Program-made: the position numbers and the translations under genes
NCBI RefSeq assembly: GCF_013393905.1
Contig: NZ_CP040275.1
Span: 124,001 to 188,000 of the forward strand
Reading direction: 5' to 3'
Length of the DNA: 64,000 nt
Source: Nostoc sp. C052
GTDB lineage: Bacteria; Cyanobacteriota; Cyanobacteriia; Cyanobacteriales; Nostocaceae
Shown here: positions 1-9,242 of the stretch, one piece after another
Layout of the letters: every line of letters starts with the position of its first letter
How positions within the stretch are numbered: position 1 is the first letter of the stretch
The notes under the pieces: model-generated
What the model was told of the DNA's origin: nothing
What the model saw: only the letters and a program-made list of their open reading frames with translations
Database searches by the model: none

Positions 1-1776
1 AAAACCTCCTGTGCTACTTGCCATTTCCATGCCGGAGCCGACAACAGATCAAAAAATCAGATATCTCCTGGTCTGCTGCGAATCAACGCCGATGGCACAG
101 AAAACCCAGATACGGTTTTTAATGTCGGCGGTGGGCCGAACTACCAGCTCAAGCCAGAAGATTTTCCCTTTCACAAGTTGTCAAATCCAAATGATCCGAC
201 AACTGTTGTGTCTGATCGGAATGATATCGCCTCCTCCCAAGGAGTTATCAATACCAAGTTTGTTGATGTAATACCGGGTAATGCAGAAGACCAAGTAACG
301 CTTCAACCAGATCCGGTGTTTAACGTGGGAGGTGTAAATGTACGTCGCGTCGAGCCACGTAACGCGCCAACTGCGATTAATGCAGTATTTAACTTCCGCA
401 ACTTCTGGGACGGTAGGGCGCAAAACATCTTTAATGGAGTGAATTCCTTTGGTTTGAGAGATTCTCATGCTTCTGTCGTGAAAGCACAGACTCCAAATCA
501 GCTAAAATTTGTCAAAGTCAGCCTCAATAATTCGTCTTTAGCTTCTCAAGCAGTCGATCCACCACTTAGCTCGTTCGAGGAATCTTCTGATGGTCGTACC
601 TTTGAAGAAATAGGTGATAAGTTCGGATCAATTGATCACAAATCCGCCAGCGTTAGCAAGGGCAAGAAACTCCCCAGAAAACTTGCTAAAAAGTTATTTC
701 CTCTGAGACCGCTAGGGAAACAACTTGTGCATCCACAGGACAGTGTTTTAGGTACAGATAGCAGATGGCCTGAACCTGGACTGAGAAATAAAAGCTATGA
801 TCGCCTAATTAAAGATGCCTTCAAGCCGGAGTGGTGGAAGTCTAATCAACTCATTCAAATTGATGCTAAGGGTGTGAGAACTTTTGTTAAGAAACCGGAT
901 CGCTCTTTGGAAACCAATGAGTACAGGTTAATAGAGTACAACTTCTCGCTATTTTTTGGGCTGGCAATTCAAATGTACGAATCTACGCTCATCGCTAACG
1001 ATACCCCACTTGATCGCTTCTTGGAAGGAAACACCACTGCCCTAACTGGGCAACAGCAACGGGGGAAACAACTGTTCGAGGGTAAAGCTCAATGCAACCT
1101 TTGTCATAATGGGGCAGAACTTAGCAGTGCTTCTGTGAGTTCTGTGCAGAAACAAAGGATTGGGATTCTTAAGATCCCTAATTTCAGTAGATTCGTCTTT
1201 GACAATGGCTTTTTCAATATCGGCATCAGACCGACATTAGAAGATGTTAGTGTTGGAGGTAATGACCCATTTGGGAATCCGCTTTCGGAAACGAGACTGG
1301 CTCTACTGGGAAGTTTCCAGCAACTTCTCGGTTCCCCATCCAACACCACAGTTAGCTCTAAGGACACAATACTTGCGGATGGTAGTTTTAAAACTCCTGG
1401 ACTCCGCAATGTTGAACTGACTGCCCCTTATTTCCACAATGGTGGTTCTTTAACTTTGCAGCAAGTGGTAGACTTATACAATCGTGGCGGAGACTTCCGC
1501 CAGCAAAGCGCCCTTGCCGTGTTGGGACTAACTGAAGCCGAAAAAAATGACTTGGTAGCCTTCCTCAAATCGCTCACTGATGAGCGAGTCCGCTATGAAA
1601 AGGCGCCATTTGATCACCCACAACTGTTTGTTCCAAATGGACATCCGGGTGATTCTACATACGTGATCAATAATGGTAGTGGCAAAGCCACAGATAGTCT
1701 AGTGGAAATTCCTGCTGTTGGTAGTCATGGTGGTAATGGCACTCCAAATTTCCTCGTCACTTCAAGACAGTGGTAA
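1..1776 (+). CDS. Di-haem cytochrome c peroxidase-like protein, 5' end cut by window
   Basis: The reading frame is open from base 1, so the true start lies upstream of the window. The codons at 10-24 read C-A-T-C-H, a c-type haem site followed by FHAGAD. A second haem site, C-N-L-C-H, is at 1093-1107. The motif APYFHNGG near 1420-1450 is typical of the MauG/bacterial cytochrome c peroxidase family, which uses two haems in the periplasm to reduce peroxides or oxidise partners. About 590 codons are visible. It lacks its signal peptide only because of the window edge. No partner gene is seen next to it. The family is clear; the substrate is unknown. Confidence 0.88.
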   Translation, partial: KTSCATCHFHAGADNRSKNQISPGLLRINADGTENPDTVFNVGGGPNYQLKPEDFPFHKLSNPNDPTTVVSDRNDIASSQGVINTKFVDVIPGNAEDQVTLQPDPVFNVGGVNVRRVEPRNAPTAINAVFNFRNFWDGRAQNIFNGVNSFGLRDSHASVVKAQTPNQLKFVKVSLNNSSLASQAVDPPLSSFEESSDGRTFEEIGDKFGSIDHKSASVSKGKKLPRKLAKKLFPLRPLGKQLVHPQDSVLGTDSRWPEPGLRNKSYDRLIKDAFKPEWWKSNQLIQIDAKGVRTFVKKPDRSLETNEYRLIEYNFSLFFGLAIQMYESTLIANDTPLDRFLEGNTTALTGQQQRGKQLFEGKAQCNLCHNGAELSSASVSSVQKQRIGILKIPNFSRFVFDNGFFNIGIRPTLEDVSVGGNDPFGNPLSETRLALLGSFQQLLGSPSNTTVSSKDTILADGSFKTPGLRNVELTAPYFHNGGSLTLQQVVDLYNRGGDFRQQSALAVLGLTEAEKNDLVAFLKSLTDERVRYEKAPFDHPQLFVPNGHPGDSTYVINNGSGKATDSLVEIPAVGSHGGNGTPNFLVTSRQW

Positions 1777-2194
1777 GTAAATAGCGTTTCCGTGTTGGGG
1801 AGCTTTTGGTGGGGGAAACCCGGCACTAAATCCCCAACACCGGAAATTATACAAAATATTGAAATCGGGTTGCCAGGTGGAGCGATACAGACTGGCTGCT
1901 AATGGCATGAAGAGCTTGATTGGAATCTTTACGTATAATTGCTGTTGAACTCTTGCAGTTGACTTCTCTACACCGCAACTAGGCAACTGCCGACGCTATT
2001 CAATTCCTCAATCCCCTTCAGCTTCACATAATCAGCGCTAAATCACCCAAACTACCCAAGATGGTAAAACCTACTACGATTCGACCTACGTTACTAATCC
2101 TAAATAAGGGACTTGCAAAAGCCTGATTTTGTTGAGTTTGGCTTTGTTCAACCCAAACTAGGGGAGCTGATGGTGCTATTTGCTAATTTGTTTA

Positions 2195-2264
2195 ATCGGA
2201 ATTTCCTATCTTCTTTCTGTTCTAACTGAGCTAAGTACTGCTTGATGAATTTGTAATCACGAAT
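2195..2264 (-). pseudogene. Relic of AIPR-like gene (internal piece)
   Basis: About 60 bp (2203-2262) match 11321-11380 of the intact AIPR-like gene almost base for base, differing at only a few positions. That part encodes the stretch before the N-A-R-G-D-Y-K motif. Nothing recognisable flanks it, so it is a dead fragment of the same family. Confidence 0.8.
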
Positions 2265-2403
2265 ATCATTCCGATTGTATTAAAATTTATGGGCGTTGCA
2301 TAAATGCGGGATGATTTAGGCAAATACAGGTACTTCTCTATACTCTAAATAATGTAGTAATAAACGAATGGAGTATTTAAACATATCACTGATTTAAAAT
2401 AGA

Positions 2404-2577
2404 GGCGTGAGTAGCAATGGATACTGTTGGCGAATTATTTCTTCATCTCTGAAATACCGATTTTAGCGTTGTCTGATTTACAAAAGTCAATCAGTTCCAA
2501 CAAGGGTATGACGAAGATTCAAAGCTTTGAGGGTATTAAGGAATGTTTCGCCAACAGTATCTGTTGCTACTCGCACC
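2404..2577. repeat. Inverted-repeat element, MITE- or hairpin-like
   Basis: The left arm 2409-2434 and the right arm 2547-2572 are inverted copies agreeing at 24 of 26 positions. The arms begin GAGTAGCAA and end GTTGGCGAA. Similarity continues a few bases outward. The 112-bp interior encodes nothing. It could be a small non-autonomous transposable element or a long hairpin ahead of the next gene. I see no clean target duplication. Confidence 0.7.
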
Positions 2578-2626
2578 CCAAAATGTGAATTAATAAGTTT
2601 GTGTACTTATCAGTGGAAGTTCTAGA

Positions 2627-3157
2627 ATGAAAACTCGTAAGGCTTTTGCCACGTTAATGATTTGTGTATTGTTGATACTCGGTATCGTGGGCTTTGTGAA
2701 TCTGCACCAAGCCTCCGCTCATTACATAGCAGATTGTCGCAGATTGGTGACAGGCACGTACATCACGAAAGTCTCTGGTGACTTCGGTCTGTTTAGCTTA
2801 CTTATGACGATTACTCGAGATGGTGACTATTTTTTTACTGGCTCAAACCAAAGTGGTGCTCCCTCTCCTTCAGACCAAAATGGTGTTTCCTCCCAACCTT
2901 ATAGCAACGGACAAGGCAGTTGGAAGTGTACCTCAGACAGAGATTTTACTGCCACGGTACTCAACTTCAGTTACCCAACAGCGACATTACCTGGCGCAAT
3001 TGTTAGAAGCGATGTTAATGCGACAGTCGATCCAAAAGCTGGGATACTGCAAGGAAAAGCAACACTGAGGTCGTTCTCACTAAACGCAAATCCGCTCCAA
3101 GATAATGCCCCAGTAGCAGGGACTGAAACTTTCACCGGACCGCGTATAATACCTTGA
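2627..3157 (+). CDS. Secreted protein of unknown function, 176 aa
   Basis: The N-terminus is a classical signal peptide: M-K-T-R-K, a hydrophobic core to about residue 25, then an A-S-A-H cleavage site near residue 32. The mature part begins with a D-C-R-R-L-V-T-G-T-Y motif and is rich in glycine, serine and threonine with alternating hydrophobic residues, suggesting a small beta-barrel such as a lipocalin-like fold. The two cysteines of the mature chain (in DCRR and WKC) could form a disulfide. A GGAAG ribosome site lies 8 bases before the ATG. I recognise it only as an exported protein family seen in cyanobacteria; no function can be assigned. Confidence 0.7.
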   Translation: MKTRKAFATLMICVLLILGIVGFVNLHQASAHYIADCRRLVTGTYITKVSGDFGLFSLLMTITRDGDYFFTGSNQSGAPSPSDQNGVSSQPYSNGQGSWKCTSDRDFTATVLNFSYPTATLPGAIVRSDVNATVDPKAGILQGKATLRSFSLNANPLQDNAPVAGTETFTGPRIIP

Positions 3158-3262
3158 TAGTAATCGCTTTGCTCTGGCAGATCAGGTCGTTTTGACCTAG
3201 AACCGCAAAGTTTGCTAGAGAATTTTAAGAATTTGTATACTGTCAATCCCACATAATAAGTA

Positions 3263-4066
3263 ATGCGCCTATTTTCTACAAGAGGTTTGCCCAAGTCCCG
3301 TCTCTGGCGCAGGGCTGGCACCGCGTTAGTACTGGTAGGTGCGGTGACAGGTTTGATTGCCGCCGATCATACTAGCAAGAGCGATGCCTTGTGGCGCATC
3401 GTCCATGAGGCTTGCGTCCCCAACCAAGAAAAGCAAGGCAATCCCGCGCCTTGCACCTTGGTTGATTTGAAACAGGGCTATGCCCTGTTGAAAGACCGGG
3501 TAGGAAAGACGCAATATCTGCTTCTACCAACTGCCCGGATTTCCGGCATTGAAAGCGCTAGCCTGCTGGCGAGGGATACCCCAAATTACTGGAAGTTCGC
3601 CTGGGACTCGCGCGCCCTAATATCGCAGCGCTTGGGACGAACGCTGGCGAGGGATGCGATAGGCATGGCGGTCAATTCTGCCTTTGGACGCAGCCAGAAC
3701 CAGTTGCACATCCATATCGATTGCATAGCCCCCGACGTGCGGGCGCAACTACGCGCCCACTTAAGCGCCATTGGGTCGCACTGGGCGAATCTGCCTTTCC
3801 ATCTGGATGGGCATCCCTATCGGGCCAGGCGCGTCGATTCCGCAAGTTTGCAAGGCGTGAATCCATTCGTGCTGCTGGCACAAGATGTACAACAATCTAT
3901 AGTACATGACATGAAACGCCAGACTCTCGTGGTGCTGGGGGTGGTATTCGAGGATGGAAGCGATGGCTTCATCTTGCTGACAGATACGGCGGATACACTG
4001 CAAGGCGACTTCGCACATGGGGAGGAATTGCTTGACCATGCCTGCACCATAGCTCAGAAACCTTGA
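3263..4066 (+). CDS. cdh: CDP-diacylglycerol pyrophosphatase
   Basis: The family (Cdh) hydrolyses CDP-diacylglycerol to CMP and phosphatidate and belongs to the HIT-like superfamily. The protein shows the family landmarks in order: a basic N-terminus with a membrane anchor (residues about 15-33), V-H-E-A-C-V-P-N-Q, P-A-P-C, Q-Y-L-L-L-P-T-A-R-I-S-G-I-E-S, the catalytic-type Q-L-H-I-H-I-D-C, and a C-terminal H-A-C-T-I. The length of 267 aa is close to the enterobacterial enzyme (about 250). The DNA is markedly richer in G and C than its neighbours, with several GCG and CGC runs, which suggests transfer from a proteobacterium. It stands alone with no phospholipid genes around it. Confidence 0.9.
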   Translation: MRLFSTRGLPKSRLWRRAGTALVLVGAVTGLIAADHTSKSDALWRIVHEACVPNQEKQGNPAPCTLVDLKQGYALLKDRVGKTQYLLLPTARISGIESASLLARDTPNYWKFAWDSRALISQRLGRTLARDAIGMAVNSAFGRSQNQLHIHIDCIAPDVRAQLRAHLSAIGSHWANLPFHLDGHPYRARRVDSASLQGVNPFVLLAQDVQQSIVHDMKRQTLVVLGVVFEDGSDGFILLTDTADTLQGDFAHGEELLDHACTIAQKP

Positions 4067-4440
4067 CGATAGGCGTTGTTGCGTGAATAGGGAAAAATGG
4101 GAAATTTTACTTAGCCCTCTTTCATCAGTCTTGGAGAAAGCAATCGCTGCAAGGCTTACGAGACTTTGGTTTCCAAATTTTAGCTAGATTTGGGAATTTC
4201 TATTAGAAAATAAAGCCTCAAACCTTGATTGGGTCATAGTGGCAGCATAGTGCAAAGGGTGAAATGAGCAGTGATACCGAAAGTTACGCGCTTTTTACTT
4301 GATGAGCCACAATCAAAACTGCAATCACCAAAACGCACACTATGACAAACCCCGAAAACCTCAGCGAACGCCGAAACGGGGAAATTGTTCGTTAAGGCTG
4401 TAATCGTAATCCTTTTACAGTAATAGTTTCAGCAATGTAT
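4067..4440. other. Gene-free spacer
   Basis: No gene is visible. The start (about 4070-4100) resembles an eroded insertion-sequence terminus (GGCGTTGTTGCGTGAATAG). The rest is low-complexity AT-rich DNA leading into a dead transposase. Confidence 0.45.
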
Positions 4441-4441
4441 A

Positions 4442-5167
4442 TCTGGGGAATTTATTAAAAAGCAAGATGGGCATCAAAAATAAGATTGTGAAAATGCGGC
4501 TGTTAAAAGATGGTTGAATAAGAATCATCAAAATAAATATGGTTATCCTGTAACCCTTTTAGGAGATGACTTGTATTCTCGCCAACCTGTTTGTACCTTG
4601 GTGCTACAACAAGGTTATAATTTTATTTTTGTTTGTCTGGAAACGTCACATAAAACTTTATATGAATGGCTAGAATTTTTAGAAAGAAGTGGAGAAGTTA
4701 CAACTGTTGAAAAGAAACAATGGGATGGACGAAAAAATCTAATTTATCGTTATCGTTATGCTTCTAGAGTTCCTTTACGAAATGGAGACTCAAGTCTCGA
4801 AGCTAATTGGTGCGAAGTGACTGTTATTAATGAGAAAACACAGAAAATTATCTACAGAAATAATTGGATAACTAATCATAAGATCACCGAAAACAATGTT
4901 GAAGAGATTGTCAAAGCTGGACGCAGTAGATGGAAAGTTGAGAATGAAGGTAATAATGTTCTAAAAAATCACGGTTATAATTTAGAGCATAACTTTGGTC
5001 ATGGTCAAAATCATCTGTGCGAGTTCTTATTGTCTTTAAATTTACTAGCTTTTTTATTTCATACTGTTTTAGATTTAGTCAATTCTACCTATCAAAAAAT
5101 TCGTGAATTATTAGTAACTCGGACTAATTTCTTTAATGATATTCGTACCTTAATAAAATTTATCTAG
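4442..5167 (+). pseudogene. DDE transposase, decayed
   Basis: The open part begins at 4514 (TTG) but homology-like sequence continues upstream in the same frame: SGEFIKKQDGHQK, a TAA stop at 4481-4483, then DCENAAVKRWL. The stop replaces what should be a glutamine (CAA to TAA). Downstream are L-L-G-D-D-L-Y-S-R-Q-P and a C-terminal W-K-V-E-N-E-G-N-N-V-L-K-N-H motif, typical of the catalytic core of a DDE transposase. The N-terminal half is missing. I do not assign the IS family. Terminal repeats were not found. Confidence 0.8.
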
Positions 5168-5486
5168 TTTAAAAGTTGGTCGGAGCTTTTCGTATTTATT
5201 CTTACCGAATATGTCCCGATCACAAAAGCAAATTCTAGTTAAAAATGTCAAATTTTTGACAGGAGGTAGAGATTATTGATTGAGAGAATTTACAAAGTAG
5301 GTCTGAGTTTCAGCTATATTTATAAGTTGAAATCTATTTTTCATGGGCAGATTTTTTAAATTATTTATCTTCAGCCAATTATCATGATTATTTTTCAAAT
5401 AAATCATAATTAGACAGAAGTTTTCTAGGTAAATAAGAGGATTTTATATTCTTTTGTTTTCAAAATGAGAATTGCTGATATCGCTA
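5168..5486. other. AT-rich spacer between two dead insertion sequences
   Basis: No gene or named signal is visible. It is very AT-rich and probably contains the 3' tail of the upstream insertion sequence, but its terminal repeat could not be found. Confidence 0.4.
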
Positions 5487-5620
5487 TTAGGGCGAACGCA
5501 TCTAAATATTAAAGATCGATAATCAAGGTAGAATTCCCCAACACTCCACCACACAGTACTTTCAGAGAATTAAGTATAAAACTGAATAAGAATGATAATC
5601 GTTGTAGGGGGTGAGTTTGT

Positions 5621-5637
5621 GGCAGCCGTCGGCTGCC
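5621..5637. repeat. Perfect 17-bp palindrome
   Basis: GGCAGCCGTCGGCTGCC has 8-base perfect arms around a central T. Its high GC content contrasts with the AT-rich surroundings. It lies inside the damaged part of the ISAs1 element, so it may be a secondary insertion or a protein-binding hairpin. Confidence 0.55.
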
Positions 5638-5781
5638 AAGCAATACTGCTTCGTTTTTGTAGTAAATTCGATAGTGCGTTAAACAAAAAGAACCAGATTA
5701 TAGTTGAATGAAGCTCAAGCCCAAAATCACCATTGCTGACCACTTTGCAGTGATAAAAGTAGTGACCAAAGTGCAATCCAA

Positions 5782-6531
5782 ATGGTGAGTGCTTGGGCAA
5801 CTACAAATAGATTGGTGTTGGGACAAGTTAAGGTGGATGACAAATCGAATGAAATTACAGCAATTCCAGAGTTATTAAAGGTATTAGAATTGTCTGGATG
5901 TATTGTGACAATTGATGCAATCGGTTGCCAAAAAGAGATTGTGAGGTTAATCACACAACAGAATGCAGATTATGTGATTACGTTAAAAAAGAACCAAGGA
6001 AATCTTTATGATCAGGTCGAAAAACTATTCCATTTAGGGATAAGTACAGGTTTTGAGGGGATTGAACATAGCACATATAAAACAGATGAAATAGGGCATG
6101 GTCGTCGTGAAATCCGCCAATATGTGATGTTATCTCAAATTCAGTCTCGGCTTAACCCAGATTCAGTTTGGTCAAACTTTAATAGTGTTGGAATGGTCGA
6201 ATCTGTCCGTTCATTAAATGGTGAAACAACGGTTGAAACCCATTATTTTATCAGTAGCCTTGAGTCAAATGCTAAACAGTTTGGTAATTCTATTCGCAGT
6301 CATTGGGGAATTGAGAACTCACTACATTGGATATTAGATGTTGCTTTAAGAGAAGATGACTGTCGGATTAGGAAAGATAATGCTCCACAGAATTTTGCAA
6401 TTCTCAGACATATTGCAGTCAATCTTTTAGGTCAAGAGAAGCGTGTCAAACGTGGAATAAAAAATAAACAGTTTCTCGCTGCGTTGGATAACAATGTATT
6501 TATCAAGAGTTTTAGCCTTAGCATAAACTAA
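5782..6531 (+). pseudogene. ISAs1-family transposase, N-terminally truncated
   Basis: The 249-aa product carries the core of ISAs1 (H-repeat-type) transposases: A-N/T-N-R-L-V-L-G-Q-V-K-V-D-D-K-S-N-E-I-T-A-I-P-E-L-L, then the D-A-I-G-C-Q-K-E-I site, Y-V-I-T-L-K-K-N-Q, and the C-terminal S-H-W-G-I-E-N-S-L-H-W with the catalytic Glu, followed by LDVALREDDCRIR. Full family members are about 370 aa, so over 100 residues are missing. It probably cannot transpose by itself. Confidence 0.85.
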
Positions 6532-6847
6532 TATATCAGAAATTAAATTTGAATCTTTAGGAATAATTTCACTTTTCCTCTGGATAAGCATACTTTTATA
6601 AACTCAAATATTGAGTTATTTTAGTATCAATAAATAATCATTCCGCTTCAGATAAGATAATTCATATTTTTCAAAAGCATTCATTTGCTTTATTTATAAT
6701 TTCAGGAATTTTTACAATTATCTATGTCATTTTGAAATCTCTCTTAGTTTTTATTAGTAAATAAGGTGCGTTTGCCCTAAGAATCGATTGCTGCCGATAT
6801 CTGTGCGATTTTTTCTATTGATACTTCTGTTGCCGTCAATTGACTTT

Positions 6848-8059
6848 TTATCCAACAGCGTATTTTATCGCTGCTTGAAATTTGGGTAAGGCACGAGAAA
6901 TCATTTCTTCGCTGGCAGTAAGGGAAATCCGAAAGTAACCGGGTATTTCCTGGGGTGTACCTGGTAAAACAAATACATCGTGACTTGCCAGTAGTTCCGC
7001 AAAAGCACAGTCATCTTCCCAAGGAGATCGCACCAACAAAAAGAATGTTCCATCGGGGGTATGCAGTTGATAACCCATGCCTCGCAGCGACGAATCCATC
7101 CAATCTCGCTTTTTTTGTAAATGCTCCATATTTATGTTTATTTTTTCCAAGTCGCTTAGGGCATACTGCATTAGTACGCTAGGAAAACACCAACCAAAAG
7201 CACTTGCTTGTAACATAGCGATTACTCGCCTTATTTCTTCCCGCTTGGGCATAGTGGAAGGAAGAGCGATATATCCGATACGTTGACCGGGAGCCATTAA
7301 GGTTTTACTGTAACCATATACCAAGAAAGAAAATGGGTAAAACTGGGTCGGGCTGGGACAAGATTGGTGATCAAAAACAATGCGGCTGAAGGTTTCATCT
7401 GAAATCATGTAAATCACCTTGCCGTACAGTTTAGAAGCCTCAGCTAGTATACTTGCCAAACCCTCTAAAGTCCTAGCTGAAAAAATCTTACCTGTAGGGT
7501 TGTGAGGTGAATTAACAATTATTGCCCGAGTTCGTTCGGTAATTGCTTCAGCGATCGCCTCCAAATTTATATCGAAGGTGCTGGTATCTACAGGCACACC
7601 CACTGGAACCGCACCTGTAAAATGCACCATACGCCTATAACCTAACCAGGGTGGAGTCAAAATAATTACCTCATCCCCTTCCTCAGCTACTATTTGCAGA
7701 CAAATCGCCAAACCGACTAGAGTCCCATTAGTCATAAAAATATCTTCAGGCAATATAGAAAGTCCACGTTTATCCTGAAGAGATGCAGATACAGTAACCC
7801 GTGATTCGGGAATATTTCCCTTGTAGCCATACCAACTGGAGTTTTGTGCTACACTCCAACGTTGCAGGGCTTCTACAAACCCTGGAAGTGGCATTTCATG
7901 AGCATCACCCAAGGAAAAATCAAGGCTTTCCGGCTCAGTTCGGCGACTCATATAGGTCGCTGAAGCGTAAAATTTACTTATAGGCGTTTGGTAATCTAAT
8001 TTCTTCAATAACTGTGGTGATATGAAGTGAATTTTGCCTTCATCTGTCGTATCCGGCAT
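6848..8059 (-). CDS. PLP-dependent aminotransferase, class I/II
   Basis: The 403-aa protein has the fold-type I aminotransferase order: substrate-side N-terminus, T-N-G-T-L-V-G-L phosphate-binding region, I-V-N-S-P-H-N-P-T-G-K, I-S-D-E-T-F at the PLP-ring aspartate region, and the Schiff-base lysine K252 in Y-G-Y-S-K-T-L, followed by P-G-Q-R-I-G-Y. This is the pattern of aspartate-type aminotransferases. The substrate cannot be read from sequence; such enzymes in accessory DNA often act on amino acids of specialised metabolites. It is a lone gene between an insertion sequence and a gene relic. Confidence 0.88.
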   Translation of the reverse strand: MPDTTDEGKIHFISPQLLKKLDYQTPISKFYASATYMSRRTEPESLDFSLGDAHEMPLPGFVEALQRWSVAQNSSWYGYKGNIPESRVTVSASLQDKRGLSILPEDIFMTNGTLVGLAICLQIVAEEGDEVIILTPPWLGYRRMVHFTGAVPVGVPVDTSTFDINLEAIAEAITERTRAIIVNSPHNPTGKIFSARTLEGLASILAEASKLYGKVIYMISDETFSRIVFDHQSCPSPTQFYPFSFLVYGYSKTLMAPGQRIGYIALPSTMPKREEIRRVIAMLQASAFGWCFPSVLMQYALSDLEKININMEHLQKKRDWMDSSLRGMGYQLHTPDGTFFLLVRSPWEDDCAFAELLASHDVFVLPGTPQEIPGYFRISLTASEEMISRALPKFQAAIKYAVG

Positions 8060-8200
8060 AACCCCAGCCTTTGATTGCTATCTGATGCAGGCAGTATAGT
8101 CGTAATTGCATACATTAACAACATAGCGATCGCATCTAGATTATCTTCAAGTGCGATCATACTGGCATAGAAATCATTAACCTATCCCACTAATAACCAA

Positions 8201-8490
8201 CTACTTAGGGACAGTAGTCGCGTTGAGTTCATCGCTTTCCCCTTTTTTCCTCTTGTTTGCACCTTCTGTCACATGAGATTCTTCTTGCTTACTGGAATTG
8301 ACTATCTTCACCAAGGAAGAATTGAGATAACTTTGCGCCGATATATACAAACTTTCCCAAATCTCTTGGTTACGACTAATTTTAGTTCCTACTGTATTTC
8401 TAAATGTTTTTTGCAACACCAAGTATCTACGGAAATAGCTAGTCCAGAGGTGTTGCAGAAAATCTTCGGCGAATTCGTCAAATGGTAGAA
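8201..8490 (-). pseudogene. Relic of AIPR-like gene (C-terminal part)
   Basis: About 290 bp match the 3' end of the intact copy at 10600-10890. Shared stretches encode the C-terminal end LNATTVPK and, further in, W-E-S-L-Y-I-S-A-Q-S-Y-L-N. The relic is open for only 73 codons (8201-8422), where it runs into altered sequence, and the N-terminal 320 residues are missing. It is a dead third copy of the family. Confidence 0.88.
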
Positions 8491-8666
8491 TCCACTTTTT
8501 TCAATTCTTAGATAATATTCAGTTTTATACCATACTCATCTCAGAATAATCTGTCACTCTAATAATTAAAATAAATCAGACAGTATTGAGGAAATATTTC
8601 CTTCTCAACTATCTATCAGATTCGATGAGTTTCATTTACAATTATCACAAAATAGTTGTCAAAGAT
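8491..8666. other. Spacer before msrA
   Basis: It is AT-rich and contains the in-frame but unneeded upstream TTG (8586) of the msrA frame. No clear regulatory element is seen. Nothing was found either between the aminotransferase start and the relic (8060-8200) apart from one HIP1 site. Confidence 0.4.
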
Positions 8667-9158
8667 ATGCAAAACACTAATCTACAAAAAGCAACATTTG
8701 GAGCAGGCTGTTTCTGGGGAGTTGAAGCAGCATTTCGTCAAGTAAAGGGAGTAACTTCTACAGCAGTTGGTTACAGTGGCGGACACTTTGAGAATCCAAC
8801 CTACGAAGATGTCTGTAGAGCAAAAACTGGACATGCTGAGGTAGTGGAAGTGGAATACGATCCGGTAATAGTATCTTATGATGAACTACTAAATGTGTTT
8901 TGGAATAAGCACAATCCCACAGCATCAAACCATCAGGAGCTAGATGTTGGTTATCAATATCGGTCAGTGATATTTTTCCACACACCAGAGCAGGAATTAT
9001 TAGCAAGAGCCTCCAAGGAGCAGCTTGAAAATAGTTCTCGTTATCACAAAAATCCAATTGTGACGGAGATTGTAGCTGCATCACAATTTTATAGAGCAGA
9101 AGAGTATCATCAGCAATATCTGGAGAAGCATGGACGAGCATCTTACAGAAGAGGCTAA
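8667..9158 (+). CDS. msrA: Peptide-methionine (S)-S-oxide reductase
   Basis: MsrA reduces methionine-S-sulfoxide in proteins using thioredoxin. The active-site G-C-F-W-G is at residues 14-18 with catalytic C15. Y-S-G-G, G-H-A-E-V-V-E-V and the F-W-x-x-H-(N/D)-P-T motif follow in the usual order. I chose the ATG at 8667, giving 163 aa, which matches the short MsrA form; the frame is open further up to a TTG at 8586 but that adds 27 residues with no family match. No C-terminal resolving cysteine is present. It probably protects against oxidation. The next gene converges on it. Confidence 0.93.
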   Translation: MQNTNLQKATFGAGCFWGVEAAFRQVKGVTSTAVGYSGGHFENPTYEDVCRAKTGHAEVVEVEYDPVIVSYDELLNVFWNKHNPTASNHQELDVGYQYRSVIFFHTPEQELLARASKEQLENSSRYHKNPIVTEIVAASQFYRAEEYHQQYLEKHGRASYRRG

Positions 9159-9242
9159 TCTTTCACTCGATTGAGGGGATGTTAAAAGCCGAATGCTGTA
9201 AATCCCCTTACTAGTCCCTAAAACATCATCTTTTGGTATTCT

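Larger units (their letters stand above)
1777..2626. other. Gene-free spacer with relics
   Basis: This 850-bp spacer has no intact gene. It contains a relic of the AIPR-like family (about 2195-2264) and an inverted-repeat element (about 2404-2577), both listed separately. The stretch around 2288-2320 resembles an eroded insertion-sequence end. The rest shows nothing I can name. Confidence 0.6.
5487..6780 (+). mobile_element. ISAs1-family insertion sequence, internally damaged
   Basis: Terminal inverted repeats can be read: TTAGGGCGAACGCATCT at 5487-5503 and the inverted AGGTGCGTTTGCCCTAA at 6764-6780, with two mismatches over 17 bases. The 1294-bp span fits the ISAs1 family. Only the C-terminal two thirds of the transposase remain open (5782-6531). 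The 5' third (5504-5781) no longer encodes the expected N-terminus. The 250-bp tail after the transposase gene is AT-rich and empty. No clear target duplication flanks the element. Confidence 0.7.

Noticed and set aside
2041..2108. Possible C-terminal gene fragment before 2108 (Q-D-G-K-T-Y-Y-D-S-T-Y-V-T-N-P-K)
   Set aside because: Looks protein-like but too short and without any recognised family; not listed as a feature.
5487..6780. Target duplication of the ISAs1 element
   Set aside because: GATATC occurs on both outer sides but not directly next to the terminal repeats, so it is probably chance.
8586..8666. 27-residue extension of MsrA
   Set aside because: The core family starts around residue 9 of the ATG 8667 form; the extension starts with TTG and is AT-rich low-complexity sequence.
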